64,000 nucleotides of DNA, from positions 62,001 to 126,000 of the forward strand of contig JAHLKC010000076.1 of assembly GCA_025449115.1 (NCBI GenBank). Reading direction: 5' to 3'. The stretch is from Chytridium lagenaria (taxonomy: Eukaryota > Chytridiomycota > Chytridiomycetes > Chytridiales > Chytridiaceae). The notes below the pieces were generated by a model. It had not been told where the DNA came from. It saw only the letters and a list, made by a program, of their open reading frames with translations, and searched no databases. Position 1 is the first letter of the stretch. The number at the start of each line of letters is the position of its first letter. The position numbers and the translations under genes were made by a program. This document shows, in pieces, positions 45,954-58,097 of the stretch.

Positions 45954-48091
45954 ATGCATCAACCACCAGCACCATCACCACCACCATCTTCATCATCTCA
46001 TCTTCGTCGAAAGCGTAAACACTACAGCCATCTACCCCTTTATCTTCATTGACCGTTGTCTTTTGGACTACACTCTTATCTACATCCATCATCCAAGTAT
46101 CGGCTAAAATCTCTGTAAACTATCAAGGTACCTCCAAACACACCCCACTTTCTTCTTTACCTTCCTTCCTTCCTTACTCTCTCTCTTTAACCCACCAACC
46201 AAAAAACATCCAGGATGCATTGGAAAATGGCGATGGGGCAAAAACGAACTCACCCTTCAACCCGACAAAAAGTTCACGGCCCCCCCCTCCCAAGTCACAG
46301 GTACAACATCCCAATCCCACCCCAAACCCTAATTCTTTTCCAGTGATCGACTGTGCCCCAACGCTGCGGTTCCCGCGACACCACTCTGATATCCCTCCAT
46401 CCCATCTCCTCCACCCTCATCACCTGTCAATGCGTCTACCCATCCCCCACCATCTCCCCCGCAGGATTCGGATCATACATGGACGATGCTTTGTGTCTTC
46501 CTGATGTGTCCAGGGATGCGGGGAAGGGGTATGTGGGGGCGAGGTGTGGGGATGGAGGTGCGTGTGGAGGGAGGGATGAGTTTGGGGTGCATTATGCTGT
46601 TTATCAGGTTATGAGGTATACGGAGGGGCCGGATCCGCCTATTAGTCCGGCCGCGCTTGCTGGAGGGGATGAGGGTGGGAGTGGGAGTGGGGATGGGGGG
46701 AGGGGTGGAGGGGAGGTGGAAAGTAGTGAGGGGGGTGGAAGTGGAGGTGGAGGTGGAGGTGGGGTTGTAAGTAGTGAGGGGAGTGGAAGTGGAGGTGGGG
46801 GTGGAGGTGGAGGTGGGAGTGGTTCAGATGTGACGCCTACTGGGGGTGAGTAATAATGTAGAGGTGGTTGGGGTGACCATTGGGACGGTTGGAGGAGATG
46901 CCGGTGTGGTGACGACAACGATAAGTGTGGGAACATTGCTTGAAGTTGGACGAGCAAAAGTGACGGCCTCCACCCATGTTGGGGAGTTATTCATGACGAC
47001 ACCACCATTGATTCCAGGACAACCTTTTGCATCGAGTGGAGATGAGGGTTTGAATGTGGGTGGGACGGCGACGGCGGATTCGGGCCAGGTTGCGAGAATT
47101 TTTGGGATTGGGGTTGGGATTTTAGTGGGTGTTTTTGGGGATGGCTGGAGTTGGGGTTTGGTTGTGTGTTAGAAGGAAGATGAAGGATGTGCGGGGGAAG
47201 AAGAGGGGAGGAGAAGTTTGAAGGGTTGATGGGGGGTGGTGAGAGGGGTAAGAGTGGTTGGTGGGGAGGAAGGAAGGAGGAATTGGGGAGACTTGAGGAA
47301 GAAGGGAAAGGATGGAAGAGAACCAAAGTAGAAGTTTTGAAACATGGACGAGGACGATCAGGGTCAACGTCATCGATGAAGAAACTTGCGGTGGAAAGTT
47401 TTTCTTCTGGAGCTTCGTCTCGGACGAGTACGGTGGGTCTTGGGACGGGTGGACGACGGTATGATCGGTATGGGAGGACGAGTGTTGCGGGTGGAGGGGT
47501 GAGCGCTATTGGGGGTGGGAAGAGGGATACTTATGTGGAACAACCTCGAACGTCTCTTTTGGTACCTTGGGATTCCCACACGTAGGACGGCCAAGAGCAG
47601 GGTCACAAAGAAGGTACATCCCCCCCTCTTCGTCTATTTTTTTTTCCTAACCTCTTCTCCAGCATTCCTGTTCTCGCTCCACTCGATATCCAACGCGCCC
47701 CTCCCCAAACGTTCCTCCTCGATTCGGTCGACGGCGACAACAACGACACGTCACCCCCATATGATAGGGAAACGGTTTGAATGCACGACAAAGTATGAGC
47801 CAAGACTTGAGGATGAGGTGACGTTGAGAGTTGGGGATGTGGTTGTGGTGGAGAGAATGTATAATGATGGTTGGGCGTTTGGTATGTTCCCCCACCACCT
47901 CCTTCCTTTGTTTTATTTTCTGCTACCTCATCTTTTATTTGTTTTTTTTGTTTTAAAAGCGAAACAGATCCTAACATCACTCTTTTTTTTTTCCCGTTGT
48001 TACAGGTACCAACGAAACTCTAGGATTGAGTGGTGCATTTCCGTTATATTCCGTAACGAACGATGATGCTTTATCCACCGCATCATCATAG
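45954..48091 (+). CDS. 8-Cys membrane protein with cytoplasmic SH3 domain (family member C)
   Basis: The likely start is ATG 45954 with a one-base shift before the signal segment (VFWTTLLSTSIIQVSA, then KISVNYQ). Exon 1 ends at 46127, exon 2 is 46214-46300 (GCIGKWRWGKNELTL), and exon 3 starts at 46344 with VIDCA. After a shift at CCCC it reads QRCGSRDTT, TCQCVYP, ALCLPDVS, ARCGDGGACGG, RDEFGVHYAVYQV and PPISPAALAGG: the eight-cysteine order of members A and B. A Gly/Ser-rich stalk follows (46670-46850), then a membrane segment (IFGIGVGILVGVFG, about 47095) and a basic tail. The last part, across an intron (47882-48005), is an SH3 domain: YEPRLEDEVTLRVGDVVVV, DGWAFG, LSGAFPLYSV. SH3 domains bind PxxP ligands, so signalling from a surface sensor is plausible. 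Linkage of the SH3 exon to the same gene is inferred. Confidence 0.68.
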
Positions 48092-49537
48092 ACTAAAAAA
48101 AGAAATTCCAAACCCCCCTTTTTCCATCCCTCTATTTATTATGATAACCCCCTTCTCTATCCTCATTTGTCATCCATCCCATGCATTTATCCATCCCATT
48201 GTTTTTCAACCATTGAAATATCAAGAAGCGTTTATGCGATTTTTTAGTTGAGGGGGGTGGTTTAGCGTGCAAATCATTTGATGATGGGAAATTGGGGATT
48301 TTTTAAGCAAATACTCCCCGAAGAAAGGCTCATCAACAACAAACGTATGAAAACACTGCCCATTACACCGTGATTTTGAAATCCGTCCTAAAATATATAA
48401 AAAAAACAAAAGCAAACGAAAAGAACATCAGCTCAAAAAAAAAAAACCCCCTTCATTCATCAAGATCACAAAAGAAACTGACGTAAAAAAAAAAATAGAT
48501 CAACCCCCACCCTTTTATTTTCTTTTTTGGGTGTCCTTCACATAGAAATCCCCATTCTTCTGGTATAAACCCCCATTTGCGGGTGCACAATCTTATGCAA
48601 AATGCCCCCCTTTTTGTTTTCCAAAGTCATCCATCATTTCCTTACCATCACTACATGATCAATGACCAACTACCAACTTCAACTCAACGTCCTCCGTCTT
48701 CCCAACACCACCGTTCATCTCCATGCCCACTTTATCGCCTCTATTCTATCTCGGCGTAAAAAAAGAAGAAACCACGTCTTCTCACGCGTAAACGAGGGTG
48801 TTTATTCATGAAAACACGGTTTTTTATCACCATCGATTCTTTTTATATTTACATGGACGGGAGACAGGGGGTTTTGGCGGGGTGTTTTTATTCTATTTGA
48901 AGAGAAAAAACGTTGAGAGGAGGGATGTCATAACGTCGGGGTTCGAACGAGTACCCAGCACGTGACCTGCGATGATGATAGTTTAAGTTGACGGGGACGG
49001 AGGTACGGGTTCTTCCAAAGGTTCATCTACAACGTTGTAAACAAAAGAGAGGAAAAAAAAAAATGGCCTCACGAAAAAAAAATGGCGAAAGGGTATGGAG
49101 GTACAGGTTCCAAAGGCTCAACGTTGTAAAGGAAGAAGAAAAAAGGCGAAAGTGTTTATATGAATATTAATCAAAAAGACGAGGTTGATTTATTGCAAAA
49201 AAAAAGGGAAGGGGTAGAAAAAAAAACATATAATGATAAACCTATCAGCGTAAAAAGCCTTCGAAAGGAAGGGAGATCAATAAAACTTTTTTCTTTTTCT
49301 CCCAAACATGTACGAGCAAGGATGAAGAAAACAGGAAACCGAGACAGGAAGCAAACAAAAAAAAAAAAAAAGGGTGGGTGAAAGCCAAGACACGAGGACA
49401 AAGGGAGAGAGAAAAAATTATAAAATGTTCAATCCCCAAAACCACGGGGAAAAAAAAAAATGAAAAAAAAGAGACGACGTAAACAAAACAAAAAATAAGG
49501 AAAGACAGTAAAGAGAAGAACAAAAAATAAAGTAATT
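48092..49537. other. intergenic region, A-rich
   Basis: 3' flanks of convergent genes (member C ending at 48091 and SFC1 ending at 49538). Many A-runs on the plus strand; ORFs here are Lys- or Phe-rich artefacts. No gene is seen. Confidence 0.65.
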
Positions 49538-50807
49538 TCAAGTTTCATTCTTGTTCACCTCCTTCCCATTCAAGCCAATCTGTTCAGTCTCCGCTACCGA
49601 AATCTTATTCGACAGATCCACCATCCACTTGTACACCCTCTCATACACCATAAACGTGATAGCCTGTCCAGGTGCCACCCTCAACACTCTCGGCGTCAAC
49701 CCCTTGTAGAATGCTCTCCATCCTTCATTCTTGAGAATCCCAGACGTGATGTTGACGAATCGTTTCCAACCAGGTTCGTTAGAGGGATTCTTTTGGATAC
49801 GGGTTTTAATGGTGTCAATGGGGGCGTTGAAGAGGGGGCCGCAGGCACCAGAAATGAAACCCATGACGAGGGTTTGGTACGAGGGGAGGGTGTCGCCGAC
49901 TTCGGGTTGGAGGGCGTGGAGCTCCTTTTTCAGGTATTGGTACACGGTGAAGTTGGCGGCTTGGTTGGTGGCTAGAGGATGGGAGCAAAGGTTAGGTCAA
50001 TGACTGTAAAGTAGGGAAGAGAATAATACGAATATAACAAAAAAAGAGAGAGGAAGGAGGCTTACATTGACGGAGAGCAGTGAGGGCAACGCCCTTGTAA
50101 AGAGACGCTAGACCCTCCTCCTTGATCATAACATAGGCGCAGTGAGGGGCGTTACGGTACTTGGGAACGTCGAGAGGGTCGGTCATAGAGTGTCTTTGTG
50201 CCTGAAGACGGATCTTGATCACGTCCATAGGGGTGACGACAAGCATAGACTCGGTCACACCAGCACCAAGACCAGCTGGTGGATGGAAATGGAAAAAGTG
50301 AGTAAAGGATGGACGAGCGAGGGAAAGTATTCTTTCCATAGAAAATTAATAGGAGGGGTAAAACGACTTACCGATAAAGACTCCACCAGAGTGAGTCTTT
50401 TTAGTGATGGATCAGCCAACAACTCCTTGTAGTATTCAAACGACGAGAATCTGATGGCCATCTTTGGCACGATCCCCGACACGACAGCACCCAACCCCTT
50501 GTAAAGTGAAAAGAAGCCTTCCTTTTTCACAATATCCACACCGACCATGACAAAGTTGGAAGATTTAGGTTTGGTTGCAGCTGCAGAAGCAGCGTTGGCG
50601 GCGGGCATTGGAAAGGGCCTGAGCTGTCTTGACGCGGTTGGCACGTTCACCACGGAGTTGGAGACGGACCTTGATGGTGTCGAGAGGATGGCAGCTGAGG
50701 GCTTCACAGCAGCCTGCAACGCCGCCTGCAAACAGGTGGATGGCGAGGGAGCGTTTAGGCTTTGCGGCGGGGGCAGGTGTTGAGGGTGCGGCGGCGACGG
50801 CGGACAT
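49538..50807 (-). CDS. SFC1: mitochondrial succinate/fumarate carrier
   Basis: Exons 50807-50372, 50275-50066 and 49971-49538, with GT-AG introns that restore IAGLGAG and RQSTNQAANFT. Three mitochondrial carrier repeats carry PLDTIKVRLQ, TPMDVIKIRLQ and PIDTIKTRIQ. The stretches FAGGVAGCCEALSCHPLDTI, GLGAVVSGIVPKMAIRFSSF and GLTPRVLRVAPGQAITFMVY match the yeast Sfc1 (Acr1) subgroup rather than citrate or ADP/ATP carriers. It would exchange cytosolic succinate for mitochondrial fumarate across the inner membrane, supporting growth on two-carbon sources. Length and repeat layout are complete. Two one-base shifts (about 50615 near CCC/TTT and 50392 at AAAAA) interrupt exon 1; in a conserved housekeeping gene these are probably assembly errors. 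Confidence 0.92.
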
Positions 50808-52817
50808 TTCTTTTTTTTTAGGTGATGAAGGGTTTGGGAGAGGCTTTCGCTATTAGGGAGGGAGGTGAGGTGGATAAGCAGATGATCTGATGGTGTGTGT
50901 GAGTAGTGGATCCGTTGATGGATGGTTATACGGATGAAGTGATCAAACGCGTGGGGGATGTGCTGAAGGGAAGGGGTGTGATGGAAGGGGGATGAGTAGA
51001 TGTGATGTGGTGTGTGGGATCAGCCGAGGTTCAAGGTATAAAATAGAATTATTTTTTTTTGAATGGATGGATGGGATGATGATGATGATGATGGGAAAGA
51101 GAAGGAACGGAAAGAAGGTCTTCTGATCAAGAATTGAAAAATAAATAAATAAATATTCAAAAAGAAGAAAGATTTCTTCAAATCAATCTACTTGGAATAT
51201 CTCCTGTTTATGTGCAATAGTCATACAAGACATCTAGCTCACTAATATGACTATAGAGATATTCCCAGATATTGTCCAATGGGAGTAAAGTGTGTGTATG
51301 ACATGACATTTCCATGATATTTCTGTCTTTGTCCAAATGACATCATCATCACCATCGTCATCATCCAGATATTCCATTGCATCCACTACTTTGATCTGAT
51401 TGGTTGAGTAATCTCAATACAGGATGAGTGAGAGAGAGAGAGGATGGGATGATGGGAGTGTTTACTATTGACATGACTTGAGTAGGTAGAGAGAGAGAGT
51501 ATTTTAGTAGTAATAAAAACTCACCTTTGTGTGGGATGATATTTCAACTAGAGAGTAAGATGAAATGGATATGGGATAGGATGGGGGAAATAGATTATAG
51601 TTTAATAAAGGATTCAGAGGCTGAAATGGATAAGAGTGTTCAGAGGATGTTAGAGTTGGGTAGATGGATGGATGGATGGATGCGCTGTGTGGATGGATAC
51701 GCTGTGTGTATGGTGGATGGATGGATGAATGGATGTGATGTGAAGAATGTGCGTATTACAGAGGGTAGGAATGTGTGAGAGCGAGATGGAAGATGACGCC
51801 CTGAATATATGTATGTTCAGAATTATATATCACTTTGTTGTGTCATGCATGGCCTTTGATCTTATTATTAGGGAGGGACTTGTCAGCGCGACTATCACCA
51901 TGTGAAACAAAAAGGAGGGAGAGGGTGGCGTGACCATTCCGTTAACTTCCGAGCCATTATCATCCCCTGTGGTTTCTCCCGTATCATTCCGGTAACAACT
52001 CTTGATCACCTGGAGGCCTCATGTTCTTCACACGAGGGGGGGGTGTGTTTTCGCCCTCAACAATCGTACACGTCATCACCCACCACTGTTACCAACACCA
52101 CCTACCATGCTCACTTACCCCGTTCCTCGTCGCTTGTTCTAACTGCATTCTGAAAACATCAAAAACCTTTATCTGACGGCGGCATCATAGATTATACATG
52201 GGCTAAAATACTCAAGAACTGCATGATTCATCCATTTGGACGCATTGGACAGACACCCCAGCGACTGTAATCCTTACTGTTCTCCCTTTTCTCACAGAAC
52301 GTGATGGCGTCCACAGCCTGCTTCCTTTATTTCCTAGAGCAGCGGCAAGTCAAAGTTTGCATAGACCCACTGGTTTCAGCACGGGTGAAAGGGCCATGAA
52401 GAGTAATTTGAGACCATACAACTTCTGTCCATGATTATTTTAATACGCTGCTCACCAACCCTTTCGAGATTCTTTATTGAGAAAGATTAAAACGATAACA
52501 ACTAGAAATAAACAGTTGGACCATCTTTCTAATAACATACAGACATCGACATTTTGTTTATGTGCTTCTCTATTGCGAAGAATATCTCTACAGGCCACAC
52601 TTTCCGCTGTCGCCACAAACGTCTTAGCAAACCCCAAAATCGTTGCTCGCCATTCAACAGGACCATCTATAATGAGAGAAGGAAGCTCAAGAGCACTTAG
52701 TCTCCACATCACCTTAAGAAAGTTGTTGACAATCCTGACAATCATCTTGACAAACTTGCTCCCAACCACCACCATATCAGCTGCACCCACAGCACCTTCA
52801 CTTCTAGGCATAGCACC
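50808..52817. other. intergenic region with simple repeats
   Basis: It includes the SFC1 promoter side, an ATG/GAT repeat near 51070-51090, GA runs near 51430-51500 and a TGGA-type microsatellite at 51655-51735. Overlapping ORFs of about 120 codons on both strands at 52452-52839 are not supported. The last 90 bases resemble sequence upstream of the second gene copy (54965-55050). Confidence 0.55.
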
Positions 52818-53730
52818 ATGGCAGACTTTCCCGAAATGACAGACGTAAGTTGATCATTCCACATCAAAAGAAACTCACCTAAAACTCAGGCTCACTGGCG
52901 ATCAATGGAAGCAAGATGGATCTCGATGGATCTCACTGACGACGCCGACGAGCTCATCGACACCACCGCATACCTTACAGAGCGCCGAAAGTTCCGGGAG
53001 CAATCCATAGAATGGCTTATAAAGGAAAACCAGAAAAAAGAACTGGAGGAGTTGTCGCGGAACTATGGAACTGAGCGCAAAGTCAGGAAGCTTTAAGAGT
53101 TTGCTTACGGTGTGGAGGCAAAAAAGGGACGAGAAGAAGATGAGCACAGAGGATAAAGGTTCCATACTTAGATTTGCTCCAAAATGTGATGCCATCACTT
53201 CACCTACACAAACAGCTACATCTTCAAACTCCACCGACATGCCAACTCAGACATCACAGTTCCCTCCATCTCCAATCTCCAGGTCCTCTTCAGCAAACGA
53301 CATATGGAACGATGTTACAATCCTCCCATCCTCACCGTCCCCCGTAAAACTTCCTCCAGTATCCGTTCCTCTTCCACTGTCCTCAAAACTCCCATCATCA
53401 GTACCCAAACCATCATCGGCATCCAAACCCCAAAACCCCAAGACCACCCAATCACCATCCCTGTCAAAACCCCAAAAACCCGCTCCAAGTCTCCATCGAA
53501 CGATAAAAGATTCAACGCCCGCTCTCACACCTCTCGTAAAAAAGAACTTAAAAAAAGTCCATCTCCATAACCCAGACATTAAACCCCATTCCCCGTCCTC
53601 CAAAGCAAGTCACCCCACATACAAAACCCCACGTCCCCACATCCATGCAAAGACCTAACACCAATAAACCCTCCCACCCCCGAGAATGTCAAGGTCGAGA
53701 GAGAGGGAAGAGGAGGGGAAGAGGTGGTAG
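52818..53730 (+). pseudogene. tandem copy 1 of an unrecognised gene, damaged
   Basis: Exon 1 is 52818-52844 (MADFPEMTD) and exon 2 starts at 52890 (AHWRSMEARW). It is nearly identical to copy 2 at 55132 over about 650 bp. A single extra T at about 53093 (AAGCTTTAAG versus AAGCTTAAG) creates a stop after KVRKL. Beyond about 53580 the copies diverge, and the segment encoding FVRSFKGSS through VHGSKHA is absent, although the final Arg/Ser-rich end (about 53690-53730) resembles that of copy 2. It therefore appears to be a decayed duplicate; if the extra T is an error, it would be a shorter variant. Function unknown. Confidence 0.65.
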
Positions 53731-55050
53731 AAACCTTTTTAAAGAAAAGTCATGTTGTTGTTGGTGTTGACGGGAAGGTTTAAAAAGGCTACCGGATCAT
53801 TCTTTTCTATGAAAATGGGGTGTTTTAACACTAACACCCCGTACCTCGCACTTCAACACCCATATTATTGCCTTTGCACTTATAGCTGCGCTCCAGTTTT
53901 CCCCCATGTTATTGCGTTTGGCCCCATATTTCCTTAACTCGCACTCAAATCTCCCATATAATTGCCTTTACCCCTCATATCCCCCTTATCTCGAGCTCAA
54001 ATCTCCCCACATTATTGCGTTTACCACCCATATCCCCATACACGAAAAATGTACTGAATCCCAATGATCAATACTATCTAGCGCCTCACTTTCCTCTCAC
54101 ACCCGTTAACTCTGGCCACATTTTTTCACACCTTATTTGTTGCATTCCCGCCGCTTATCTAGTTTGTTTCAGACGAAAAGAACCCCAATTCACAACAAAT
54201 ATTCCTCTTAGTAATTAACAATAAAACCGTTTATTCATAAATATAAAATTGAATTACTTTACAAAAGATTATAGGTTGAGGTTCGGATCGTTCTGAATTA
54301 TGGTGTCATAGATGGGCACGATTAAATCTACTTTTATAATGGCCGTCGTTTTACACTGAATATTGCATAAATCCAAAAAAGTTCTTTTACTTTTTTCCCG
54401 CCGTCTTACCTTCCATCCCCACATTCACACAATGCTCTATCGCTTTTTCTCGAGAAAATCTTTATCCCATTATCGAGTAGTCGCTCTCTTATAGATAAAA
54501 AATCGAAGTTCGCACGGCGCGTAAAAGTCTAAGAATGTTCTTAATGCGGACACTTTCTTTTTTCAGTAACGCGTTTCCCATCGCAACTCTATAGAATTAA
54601 ATTTATTATAAAAAATAGGAATTATGGTAGTGATCATTTAATATATCTATGCAGCCAAAACATGGCCATGCAAAGGCAGAGTCATAAGCTTAAATTTAAT
54701 AGCCATTGTGAGACCACCTCACCCCGTTTGTTTTTTCTGAAGGCAAATAAGCCGACGCCGTGATGGGAATTTCAAAGTTTTGCAAGAAACCACAAAGATT
54801 TTAATGGATACGATCGATCAGGTCAAGAGAGTTAGTTACTCAAATCCTCAACTTGGATCTAATTAAACCCAGTTTCTTCGGCACCTTTAGTTTTCTCATG
54901 TTTTAGCGTTACAACGAAGCGGAGGTAAACTGTGAAGGTGCAAAAAATAGATTTGAAAAACTGACAATTCTGACAATCATCTTGACAAACTTGCTCCCCA
55001 ATTTGACACGTCAACTATCACCCACAGCACCTAGACTAAGGCATAGCATC
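53731..55050. other. intergenic region with degenerate minisatellite
   Basis: At 53846-54038 about four degenerate units of 48-52 bp share TCGCACTCAAATCTCCCATA followed by TTATTGCGTTTACCCCCCAT. The rest is A/T-rich without genes. 54960-55050 repeats the upstream flank of copy 1 (TCTTGACAAACTTGCTCCC and CCCACAGCACCT). Confidence 0.65.
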
Positions 55051-56152
55051 ATGGCATCCAAGTTGGACTTTCCGGAGATGACAGACGTAAGTTGATATAT
55101 TTACGTCAAATGATGTTCATCTGTAATTCAGGCTCACTGGCGATCAATGGAAGCAAGATGGATCTCAATGGATCTCACTGACGACGCCGACGAGCTCATC
55201 GACACTACCGCATACCTTACAAAGTGCCGAAAATTCCGGGAACAATCCATAGACTGGCTGATCAAGGACAACCAGAAAAAAGAACTGAAAGAGTTGTCGC
55301 GGAACTATGGAACTGAGCGCAAAGTCAGGAAGCTTAAGAGTTTGCTTACGGTGTGGAGGCAAAAAAGGGACGAGAAGAAGATGAGCATAGAGGATAAAGG
55401 TTCCATGCTTAGATCTGCTCCAAAATGTGATGCCATCACTTCACCTACACAAACAGCTACATCCTCAAACTCCACCGACATGCCAACTCAGACATCACAG
55501 TTCCCTCCATCTCCAATCTCCAGGTCCTCTTCAGCAAACGACATATGGAACGATGTTACAATCCTCCCATCCTCACCGTCCCCCGTAAAACTTCCTCCAG
55601 TATCCGTTCCTCTTCCACTGTCCTCAAAACTCCCATCATCAGTACCCAAACCATCATCGGCATCCAAACCCCAAAACCCCAAGACCACCCAATCACCATC
55701 CCTGTCAAAACCCCAAAACCGCTCCAAGTCTCCATCGAACGATAAAAGATTCAACGCCCGCTCTCAACCTCTCATAAAAAAGAACTTAAAAAAGTCCATC
55801 TCCATAACCCAGACATTAAACACCATTCCCCGTCCTTTAAACCAAATCATCCCACCCAAAAAACCCCAAGTCTCGACATCCATCCAAAGACCACAACCAT
55901 GAGCCTTCCCAACCCCGTCAGCCCCCAGCTCACTCCAAATTCTTAAAACCCGCGAACCGTCCCTCATCATTCGTCCGCTCATTTAAAGGATCCTCTGCAC
56001 AGGAAAGAGCCGACGCCTTGTCAAGTCTATTCCCGGATCGCGGCCTCTCCAGCATCCCAAAATTTAGAGTGGAGCCGTATAGCGTGCACGGAAGTAAGCA
56101 TGCGATCAGAAAGTCAAGGTCGAGGTCGAGGGATGAGGAGGGGCGGAGGTGA
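55051..56152 (+). CDS. tandem copy 2 of an unrecognised gene
   Basis: Exon 1 is 55051-55086 (MASKLDFPEMTD), intron 55087-55131, then AHWRSMEARW onward. The N-terminal 80 residues are charged and helical (DDADELIDTTAYL, FREQSIDWLIKDNQKKELKE, KVRKLKSLLTVWRQKRDEKK), probably a coiled coil. A Ser/Thr/Pro/Lys-rich middle follows. After a frame change near 55900 the C-terminus reads SSFVRSFKGSSAQERADALS, SSIPKFRVEPYSVHGSKHA, RKSRSRSRDEEGRR and stops at 56150-56152. The helical N-terminus and Arg/Ser tail give no firm family; nuclear location is possible. A damaged copy lies 2.2 kb upstream in the same orientation. Confidence 0.6.
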
Positions 56153-56886
56153 TGAAGTAATTATTATATTAGTTTTTTATTGGAAGTGGCCTCTCTTTTT
56201 TCGTTTGGCTTGATATTGAGGTGCAGTGGGGATTGCTTTAAAAGAATTTTCCGGGGATCTTTATTTATTGTACTATGTTTTACGTCTTGACCCTCACCCC
56301 CTCCCTATCTTCCGTTTCTAACTCACTCAACCCTTCTAATGTCTGCGTGTACACCATATTACTCAAATCCTCCTTACGTTTAAAACCACTGAAACCAAGT
56401 TATCCCCCGTGCTTAACACCCACTTAACTCCATAACGCTTAGATGGGTCCCTTTCTCACTTGTTCATCGCAGTTTTCCCCACCAATTTTTGAAAAAGATC
56501 TTTCACTCTTCCTTCACTTAACGCTTCTCTTTCGTCTTCATACTTTCCTTCCCAGGATTTTAATATTAACGAATTATAAAATAATGCAATAATTAAGGAC
56601 TCTAGCAATTTTGAGGTGTAAGCACATACTCAACATGAGATAAACCAAACCCTCCCAACTACATAAACCTTAAATAGTTACTTGCTGTAGTGGGACTTCA
56701 GGGATCTTAATCGGAAATTGAAGCGCGTAGCGGGTGACAGGTGTCTTGTATCAAGACAGATACGGGCACAGAAAGATAAGCTCGGCCCCATTTTAACTCG
56801 AAGTGAGGATATACAGGAAAGAAGTAATAACTATGGAAATATCCCATAAATGTGTAGTTATTACATTCTAAAATCGGCTTACAAGG
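56153..56886. other. intergenic between convergent genes
   Basis: No ORF or repeat of note. It holds the 3' flanks of copy 2 (rightward) and the Mit_KHE1 gene (leftward). Confidence 0.6.
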
Positions 56887-58097
56887 TTAAGCTTTTGCAT
56901 CGGTGCCCTTCACACCATCTACTTTCACTGTCCCCAATTCCCTAAAGAAGCACTGCGCTCTCACCCTTCTATAAGTTCTTCCCAATTCGGGCAATTTCAT
57001 TTCAGTTTCCAATTCCTCCACCACGGCATCATGCAGATCCCCCGAAACTTCTGGTCGATACACCCATTTTCACCATTTTCCTCAATGCTCTTCGACACTT
57101 CACCCGCTTTTCGTTCAATCAAAGATTGGAATGCAGAGCTCGACGTCCAGGTGACAGATTTAGCATCAAGAAGTCGTTGAAGGGAATTAGCGTTGGAGTT
57201 AGCGCGCCAGTGAGCGTTGACGCGGAAAACGTTGTAGCAAAGAAAAGCGTTGGCTGCGATAACTGCAAATTTAGCGAGGTAAACGTCGGCGGGGAGGATC
57301 AGAGCCCAGAGGAATAGCTTGGAGCGGTGCTTGGCACTGTCTAGTGAGTTTATTAGTGTATGAGCATGAAAAGGTGTTCTTACTGCCAAGATACTCTGCA
57401 AGCTGATCTTTGATCAATCGAACATTGAGGTTACTTGGGTAAATAAACTCGGCCTGGGTAATTAAAGGTCATTACGACTTTTTCTAATGGCAAACTTACG
57501 TGTTCAGCAATCATCGGAACAGTCTTTAAGAAGTACTCATCATCGGCCTTCCTTGTCATAACCTTATTAACCCACTGATACACGACCGCCGCGAGTTTAT
57601 TCCCCTTCCTTTGCTTCCCGCCCTTTAAAGCCCATCTCCCAAATCCTGTCCAAGGGTCTGCAAACATGTCGGAGAACTTGTAACGCCATTTACGGAGAAT
57701 ATAGGCGATAATAATGGCGGTTTTTTTCGAGGGGGTTGCGAGGTGGTGAGACCCTGACGTGAAAGGCAAAACGGGAGGGGTGGATCGTAGGGAGGACGTA
57801 AACTTTGACGGAAGTGGCGTGAAGAGGAGTAGTGGCGAAAGTGTAGGCGGGAGGTTTCTTTGGAGTTGCAGGGAAGGGTGCGGGTGGGGATAAAGGGGAT
57901 AGAGTGGAAGGAGGTGTTGGAGGAGTGGTCGATGAAAGACGGGGGGATGCAGCAGGGATCAGAGGGTGGTGATTCCCTACTGTCCTTTGATTGAATGAAT
58001 TCATCAATCGTATCGATGATGGTGCGGCAGTGTGCATGAACGGCGTCCATGGTGCAGCTGTTGCACTTCCATGCAACGTCCAGATACGTTTATGCAT
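56887..58097 (-). CDS. Mit_KHE1-family mitochondrial K+/H+ exchange-related protein
   Basis: ATG at 58097. The first exon holds a Pro/Ser-rich leader and then RKWRYKFSDMFADPWTGF and VVYQWVNKVMTRKADDEYFL. GT-AG introns lie before AEFIYPSNLNVRLIKDQLAE (about 57455) and before SAKHRSKLFLWALILPAD (about 57345). The pattern of YP.L, a basic HRS.L.LW stretch, two hydrophobic segments (ILPADVYLAKFAVIAANAFL) and VFRVNAHWRA..N..SLQRLLD fits the family of yeast YDL183C (PF10173), implicated in mitochondrial K+/H+ exchange. The C-terminus is read to a stop at 56887-56889 (VKGTDAKA) after a one-base shift near 57040. Frame changes also occur in the leader. It is divergent with the TPR gene over a 230-bp gap. 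Confidence 0.75.

Noticed and set aside
46604..47373. Minus-strand Pro-rich ORFs
   Set aside because: They are antisense shadows of the Gly/Ser-rich stalk and tail of family member C.
48935..48965. T-loop-like GGTTCGAAC suggesting a tRNA
   Set aside because: The flanking bases do not form a T stem and no acceptor or anticodon arms are found.
52452..52839. Overlapping ORFs of about 120 codons on both strands
   Set aside because: No motif or splice support. Only the last 90 bp is shared with the second gene copy, and that part looks like a promoter or 5' UTR.
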